Below, piece after piece: positions 58,501 to 64,000 of a stretch of 64,000 nucleotides of DNA (position 1 is its first letter; each line of letters opens with the position of its first letter). The stretch spans positions 27,594,214 to 27,658,213 of the forward strand of contig CM057228.1 in the NCBI GenBank assembly GCA_029891385.1. Direction: 5' to 3'. Below the pieces are notes generated by a model, which did not search any database, was not told the origin of the DNA, and saw only the letters and a program-made list of their open reading frames with translations. Source of the DNA: Erythroxylum novogranatense. Its lineage: Eukaryota; Streptophyta; Magnoliopsida; Malpighiales; Erythroxylaceae. Position numbers and translations under genes: made by a program.

Positions 58501-59946
58501 TTATTCTTCAATAATAATGAGCTCGTCATCGGTAGTACTGTTTGCTTCTTGTGCTTTTGACGATGTTGGACAATGCCTACACCTATGAGTAGGGTAGTCT
58601 TGTAATTGTTTGCAAATAGCTTCTTTCCATGCTATGCTGAGGTCGTGAAAACATTATGATAGATCATTGAATGGTGCTTGAAATCGTTGTAGCACTGGTA
58701 ATTCATTGGATAAAATGGGATTTTTATATGTAGAGGTTAATAAGATGTAATTTCCGCGATAGTTGATCTTGATGGTTGATTCTGGATGAATCTTGATACA
58801 CTGATTGTAGACTCCTTCAAGACAATTCAAATTGAACTTATTGACTAAGTCCCAAGTGAATTCATAATGAGGTGCTTCGTCAATTGGTGGATATTGAAGA
58901 TTGCTTACTCCAATTTGAAGAAAGGCAATCCTTGGTGCTTTAATTGCTGCTTGAATAGCATATTCTGCTTCAGTTGCTTCAAAAATAGGATAGCTGTTGT
59001 ATACCTTAATGTATAATTCTCGTTCTTTGGCAAATCTATCCTTGTATTGCTTGATGGCGTTGACTAATCCGGTAGGAAAGTCTGCTAGTAATTTCAAATC
59101 TTGTAGATAAATTGTATCTGCTAATCCACTCTGAAATAGTAGATATGTTGTTAATGGGTCTGCTCCCGGGAAGATGACTGCTTTAGGACCATAGCGGCCA
59201 CAATTATGAGGATAATATTGGAAGTGCTTCATTTCGTCTGTCCAATGATTCAATGCTTGAAAACAATCTATGAACATTTCTGATGTTAATACTTTTGCTT
59301 CTTCATGCAATGCTTTAGCTGGAACTGAATGAATACGTTCCATATCAATTGATTTTCCCAAAGTAATCAGCTTTGAGACTGGTGCTGCTGGTGTTTGTAA
59401 TACTGTCTTGTATTGTGGGCGAAGTGATGGATGCTGAAATTCCTGATAGGATTTTTCAGCTTCTGCTTTTGTAGAGAAACTCTTATGTATAACGCTGCTT
59501 TTACCGGTAATATGAATGGCTGCTTTATGCCATTGATCATAGATTCCTGTAAAAGGGCCATTATAAATGACATAGTGCTTAGATTCTTGATGATCTGCGG
59601 TCTTTTGTGGTAATGAGGGACTAGAGGGTTTCACCGGAAGGGAAACTGATGCTTTAGAGATAGTAGAATCTGATCTGATTGCTGATTGGGTTTCTTTTAT
59701 GTGGCATAATGGTTTTTCAGGTGTTGTGGTTTTGAGAGTAATAGTCGAAACTGATGATGATGATGCTTTTGTGATAGGTATTTGCTCCTTTGGTTGTAGC
59801 ATAAGGAGTGTTTGCTTTAATCGTTCAAGATCTTTAGTGACTGTTTCTTGTTGAACTTGGATGTTCATACTTTGGAGGTGTAACTCCTTCAATTCTGCTT
59901 CCTTTAATGCAATAGTAGTTTCTAATTGTGCTATTAATCCTTCCAT
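58501..59946 (-). pseudogene. EPRV TAV / viroplasmin, 430 codons open
   Basis: The least damaged TAV. ATG at 59,946 (MEGLIAQLETTIALKEAEL, coiled coil) overlaps the RNase H end by 13 nt; the viroplasmin domain is YVIYNGPFTGIYDQWHKA at ~59,570. Open to a TAA at 58,654 (codon 431), where the plus copy keeps reading another ~50 codons to a CRHC motif and acidic tail. Sequence for that tail follows here to the stop at 58,501. Reinitiation factor of the virus. Confidence 0.9.
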
Positions 59947-60882
59947 TCTCGAGTTAATATATCTGCAAGAAAATTATTAGCTGATTTAATATAATGAATA
60001 TGAAATTGATACTGACCTAATTCGAGCTGCCAACGGATGAGTCGTCCTTGATTATAATTAGTGCTTGTAGTAATTTGATACTTAGTGAATCCACACAAAT
60101 ACTGAGAATCAGTATGAATGGTGAATGTCACTGGTAGTAAATCTATGCGCCATTTTCTCAATGTTTTGAGACAGGCTAGTGCTTCTTTTTCATGAATGGG
60201 ATAATTTAATTCCGTAGAATTAAATGTTCCATTTATGTACTTACAAAGATAGTGCTTTTTGTGCTTTGGGGGTTTTGCCCAAAAGGCATCCTGCCCATGT
60301 ATCATTGCTTGCGTCCAGTTGGACTAGTAATTCATCTTTTGTATTATAATTATAGAGTTTAGGAAGATCCTTACAGAGAGTTTTTAATCGTTGAACTGCT
60401 TCTGTATCCTGGATAGTCCATTGCCATTGCTGATTTATACTGCATTTTTTCTGTTGCGCTATTTTAGCTTTTCGTTTGCTTAAAATTAATCCTTTATCTT
60501 TACAACGTTGTAATATAATTTTGACTTTCTTTAAATGATCATTTTTATCTTGATTAGAATAAATAATAATGTCATCTATATAGACAAAAGAAAATTCTTC
60601 TAATCCTTGTAGATTATTATCCATAAATCGTTGATAAATACTAGGGGCTTGTTTTAATCCAAAGGGTAAAACATTCCATTGATAGTGTTTTTGAGGAGGA
60701 CAAGTAAATGCCGTAAGTGCTTTTGTATTCTCATGTAATCTTAATTGCCAATAACCTGATTTAGCATCTAAGGTAGTAAACCAGATATGACCTTTTAATT
60801 TGTTGATAATATAATCTTTTCGGGGTAATTTATAAGCATCTCCAATGGTTGCTTCATTTAATTTTCGATAATTGATAACCAT
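59934..60882 (-). pseudogene. EPRV unit C: RT-RNase H, internally deleted
   Basis: RT opens at 60,882 (MVINYRKLNEATIGDAY) and keeps LDAKSGYW, LPFGLKQAPSIYQRF and the catalytic VYIDDIIIYSNQ (about 60,585). At ~60,450 about 200 bp present in the plus copy are missing and RT joins directly to the RNase H lead-in in an open frame. RNase H has LVQLDASNDTW, a frame change near 60,250-60,290, and the end FLADILTREWKD at 59,934. The deletion removes the RT connection region, so the enzyme should be inactive. Confidence 0.88.
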
Positions 60883-61411
60883 TCTTCGTTTTCCTCGTTT
60901 CTTTTCTTTGAATTATTTACATAAAAGGTCAATGAATGTTTACTAGTCTTTAGGGATTATTAATCCTTTTCGATTAATTCTTTACATTCTTGTGTAAAAT
61001 CCTTGACATCTAATGGAGTATAAGGAATATTATTTTAATATTAACTTCTTGTAATGGATCTTTTAATTTTATTTCGATAAGTTCGGTATTATGATTCTTT
61101 TGTGGATCTAATGGATTTTCACTACATACTTGATCTAAGAGGTTATTTACTTCACCGTAGAGAAGTATTATTGAGTAAATAAAATGTAGAGTGAAGTTTC
61201 TCTGAACTAATTTTAATTTTGATAATAGGAATTATGATAAATAGGATTCTTAAAATTATTGATTTTGATTAATTTCTTTGATAATGTGTGTTACGAGTGT
61301 AATAAAATGGAGAGATTGACAAAAGGGTGATATAATTTAAGAAAATTATTACCAATGATAAAAGGTAATCTGATTCTTTTGATGTATAGAAGGTATTATA
61401 AAAGTGTAGTT

Positions 61412-61717
61412 TTAAATAATGATAGTATTATAATAACTAACATACCAAATGGAATTAAAACTTCCATTGGCGATTTTTACTTGTAAAGGTTTATGTAATT
61501 TTTGCCATTTTAATTGTAATTGTTTTGATGCTATACAAATAGTAGCTCCAGTATCTATATAAGCATTAATCTTAATATTAATTTTCGGAACTAGTATTTG
61601 AATAAATGTTGAATTGAAATTCTGAGTTTGATTCAGAGGATTGACTTGTTGATTCATTTGATTCATTTTCAGATGTATAGATATATAATGAAATATCTGT
61701 ATCGTAATCAGATTCAA
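61412..61717 (-). pseudogene. EPRV unit C: protease
   Basis: Overlaps the last ~140 nt of the unit C coat protein in another frame. The active site INAYIDTGATICIASKQL is intact; the frame stops after YNTIII (61,412) because of a base change and indels. The stretch from here to RT (61,411-60,883) is readable only in pieces. Confidence 0.85.
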
Positions 61718-62954
61718 TTGGTTCTAGTTGATACTTTAGGGCTGAATTTAAAATTTGTACTTGTTGCTTATATTGTTTATCTTTTCTTTTAGGACATTCA
61801 TTAGCATAATGTCCTTCTTCTTTACATAGCCAACATTTACAATTCTTTTTCTTTTGAGGACAATATTTTTGTTGTCGTGTATTTTTAGAATGATATTTAT
61901 ATCTTCTAAAATATTTTGGAAATCTTTTAGGTTGATTAGGTTTTGGTTTATATCGTTTCCATTGATAACGTCGAAAACGTTTATATTTAGGATTATATTT
62001 AGGATTAAAATGTTTTTTCTTATATTTTGAAAACTGTTTAGGTTGTTTACAACCATATTGTTGAGGTACTTCAGCATTTTGATCACAACATAAATTAAAA
62101 TGTTGATGTTTTAATGTTCGTTTTAATTTTGAATCTAAACAAAAATCTACTAATAATTCTTTTGTAACTAATATAGCTCCACCTAAGTTATGGGCTACTT
62201 GTTGTTGTTCAATTTTCTCATGAAATTGTTGTTGTACTTTTATATTGAAAGGATAAGGTAATTTTTGAATAAATATATGAATATACATTTCTTGTTCAGT
62301 TCTTGGTAATTTATAATATTGTTTCTGAAATTCACATATAAAATCATCTAAATAATAAATATCACATATTTGCATATTGTTGAGATGTCTTAATGCTTTT
62401 AATCGATTTACTTTATCTCGGTTAGCTTTGTGAAAAATCACATCTTGACCGAAAAATTCTTTATAAATTTCATCACCTATTACTTCAAAAGTATCTTCAT
62501 CTTGTGTTTTACTAAGATAATGAGGAGTAGATTGTAGAGCTTGAGCATTTTCAATAAGAAAATTTTGAACGTTTCCGGTTGTTTTATATAATACAAAATT
62601 CCATAGAGAGTCTTTATCATCAGGTCTATCACCAAATGGTTTTTCGATTTGAATAATTAATTGTAATCTGTCATACCATGTATGGAATAATTCTTCATTA
62701 TTTGTAATACAATCTAAATCTAATATACTGTCAGGGCCTAATTTTGTAATTTTAGGTTTATATTCTGATGGATATTTTCGTATTTTGGATCCTTTATAAT
62801 AATAACCTTGTTTATTTAGAAATTCATCCTGATTTTCAGAAAACCATGAATAATTAGTTGGTTGAAATTCTTTTTTACGTTTATCTCCAGTTAATTTTTG
62901 TTTTAATTTTAAGTTTTGAGTATTACTACTTTCAGGTTTTTCATCTTTATCCAT
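61578..62954 (-). pseudogene. EPRV unit C: coat protein lacking N-terminus
   Basis: The longest open CP frame in the window (458 codons). It lacks about 60 N-terminal codons because of a deletion whose ends lie at ~62,960; the first Met (MDKDEKPESSNT) is internal. It contains the acidic leader, core (LDCITNNEELFHTWYDRL), Lys/Arg-rich domain and intact zinc knuckle CWLCKEEGHYANEC (C-x2-C-x4-H-x4-C), and ends in an acidic Ser/Glu-rich tail. Good reference copy for the family. Confidence 0.88.
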
Positions 62955-63007
62955 ATATAATTCTTTTGTTATTTAAGTTCTTTTTCGTGGTATTTTTGTT
63001 ATCCTCA

Positions 63008-63019
63008 GCTCTGATACCA
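63008..63019 (-). promoter_or_regulatory. EPRV primer-binding site, unit C, at a junction
   Basis: TGGTATCAGAGC on the minus strand. The viral sequence that should lie immediately upstream (79-aa ORF and movement protein) is absent: the homology ends at 63,019, and about 40 bp of unrelated filler (63,020-63,059) leads to ORF C. Confidence 0.9.
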
Positions 63020-63057
63020 CTGATCTACCCAAAACTCGAGTTGAAGGTAGGGCGTTA

Positions 63058-63530
63058 TCAAATATCGTCATCTATACATTCGTAATCAGAACGAGTGAGT
63101 TCTATTTCTGTTTCTACTAGATCTTCTTCTAGTTCTTCGTCTGAGGGAAATAATTGTGAGAATGATTCGGAACAATACATATTATAGAGGTCTTGTCTTA
63201 ATTGCGTTTCTCTAATAATATCTTCATCTGATTCTTCCTCATGATGAGGTGAGAAATCAAATATAATATCTCTATCATCTAGTCGTACTATATATCCAAT
63301 ATTAGTATTTAACTGAAAGATAGTGCTCCATAAATAATCAAGAGTAATATCAATAAATTGACAACTAATAGCAAAATATTGAGAAATAATGTCGGAAGGA
63401 ATAAATAACATACTTGCAATAATAAAGAAAAATAAAGGTTGGCTTGATAAATAGTAAAGGCATAAATGTATAATTGATCAATAATAGTAATTAAGAAATA
63501 ATGAAAGAAATAAGAGAATGCTAATGTCAT
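63058..63530 (-). pseudogene. EPRV unit C: small ORF C, cut at 3' end
   Basis: Hydrophobic start MTLAFSYFFHYFLITIID at 63,530; a 2-nt deletion near 63,440 shifts the frame; the acidic part is open from 63,411 to the filler junction at ~63,058. It reads through SESFSQLFPSDEELEEDL, so it lacks the TAA present in the other two copies. The last ~15 codons and all of ORF D and movement protein are deleted. Confidence 0.65.
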
Positions 63531-63559
63531 GATGGTGCTTAATCAATAAGTAATTCCAT

Positions 63560-64000
63560 TTCATATTGTAATTCTTGTCTATCTGCTTTTATTGAATTAT
63601 AAATATATTACATTTGATCGAGTAAAATTTTAGCATTTATAAAAGTTGAGAACATTGATTTTAGCTAATTTTATATGATCTTTGTATAATTGCATAAACT
63701 TCTTTTGTTCTTGTTCAATTTCTAAATAATATTGAATACGTTGCTTAAGAGATCGTCGATAATCAAAATAAGCCATTTATTATATAATAAGAACAGATAA
63801 TTTTGATACAAGAAGATGTCGAGAGACTATTATTTCTTGAATACATATATCTAAAAATTGAATAAATGAGGTTGATTGTTGTAGCATAGTAGTAGCAGTA
63901 GTGAGAATTTTCTGTGCATCTTCATAAAGTGGATGATTGATTGGTTTTTTAAGACTGGAATCTTGAAGAATATTATATGCATGCTTATTGCGAGCAATAG
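63560..64000 (-). pseudogene. EPRV unit C: small ORFs B and A, cut by window end
   Basis: ORF B starts at 63,776 (MAYFDYRR) and runs to about 63,560 with an indel near 63,660. ORF A lies upstream (63,780-64,000) and continues past the window. Arrangement is as in the other copies. Confidence 0.5.

Larger units (their letters stand above)
52526..64000 (-). mobile_element. Endogenous pararetrovirus, minus-strand tandem (B and C)
   Basis: More than one genome length (11.5 kb, continuing past the window) of the same virus in head-to-tail order on the minus strand. The repeat distance of the RT word GTTGCGCTATTTTAGC (52,659 and 60,453) gives a unit of about 7.8 kb. Unit B (about 60,452-52,526) is the more complete. 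Unit C (64,000-60,453) lacks the movement protein, most of the 79-aa ORF and the coat-protein N-terminus. About 200 bp of RT-RNase H spacer is missing at ~60,450 compared with the plus copy. Confidence 0.93.

Noticed and set aside
44578..64000. An intact, infectious-type integrated virus
   Set aside because: Every copy has stops, frameshifts or deletions in essential genes; no unit is complete and open, and the tandem is deleted at 60,450 and 63,020.

Overview
The window reads as nuclear DNA of a dicot-like flowering plant. It is AT-rich, contains no intact host gene I can support, and is built mainly from nested transposable elements plus a large endogenous pararetrovirus (Caulimoviridae) locus. 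Plant signatures include a FAR1-related (FRS) gene, CACTA transposase, L1-clade LINE with RNase H, Ty3/gypsy-type LTRs primed by initiator-Met tRNA, and a caulimovirid with a viroplasmin/TAV gene. I cannot name the species.

Left part (1-10,470): a degraded CACTA transposase on the minus strand (about 2,483-1,372), a ~325-bp tandem repeat split by a perfect solo LTR (3,558-6,253, TSD CAATA), ORF-poor sequence, and a CACTA terminus with subterminal repeats ending at 10,469. Next (10,975-22,519) comes a tandem non-coding LTR element, LTR-internal-LTR-internal-truncated LTR. Its LTRs are ~4.55-4.61 kb and its internal domains only 686 bp (PBS and PPT present, no gag or pol), so it is LARD-like. 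From 24,467 to ~31,990 there is an FRS pseudogene split by a related LTR element in the opposite orientation (26,265-30,897, TSD CTACT). The two halves of the reading frame are in register across the insertion.

Middle part (34,200-44,577): a ~0.6-kb higher-order, AAT-rich repeat block. It hosts a 5.9-kb LINE (36,058-41,946, minus strand; ORF1, EN-RT-RNase H ORF2, short A-rich tail, probable 15-16-bp TSD) and two GC-rich islands.

Right part (44,578-64,000): endogenous pararetrovirus sequence inserted in the AAT tract. One nearly complete, circularly permuted genome (~7.95 kb) lies on the plus strand (44,578-52,525). It is joined tail-to-tail to a minus-strand head-to-tail concatemer (52,526-64,000 and beyond). 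Read in viral sense the genome is: promoter, leader with a possible intron, four small ORFs, movement protein, a 79-aa coiled-coil ORF containing the tRNA-Met primer-binding site, coat protein with zinc knuckle, Pol (protease-RT-RNase H), TAV. The primer site inside a coding ORF downstream of the movement protein resembles soymoviruses, but the four small ORFs before the movement protein are not ones I recognise. All copies carry stops, frameshifts or deletions. The ~8-kb inverted arrangement would give double-stranded RNA if transcribed through. The most interesting signals are this virus's small-ORF block, the inverted locus, and a junction exactly at the primer-binding site.
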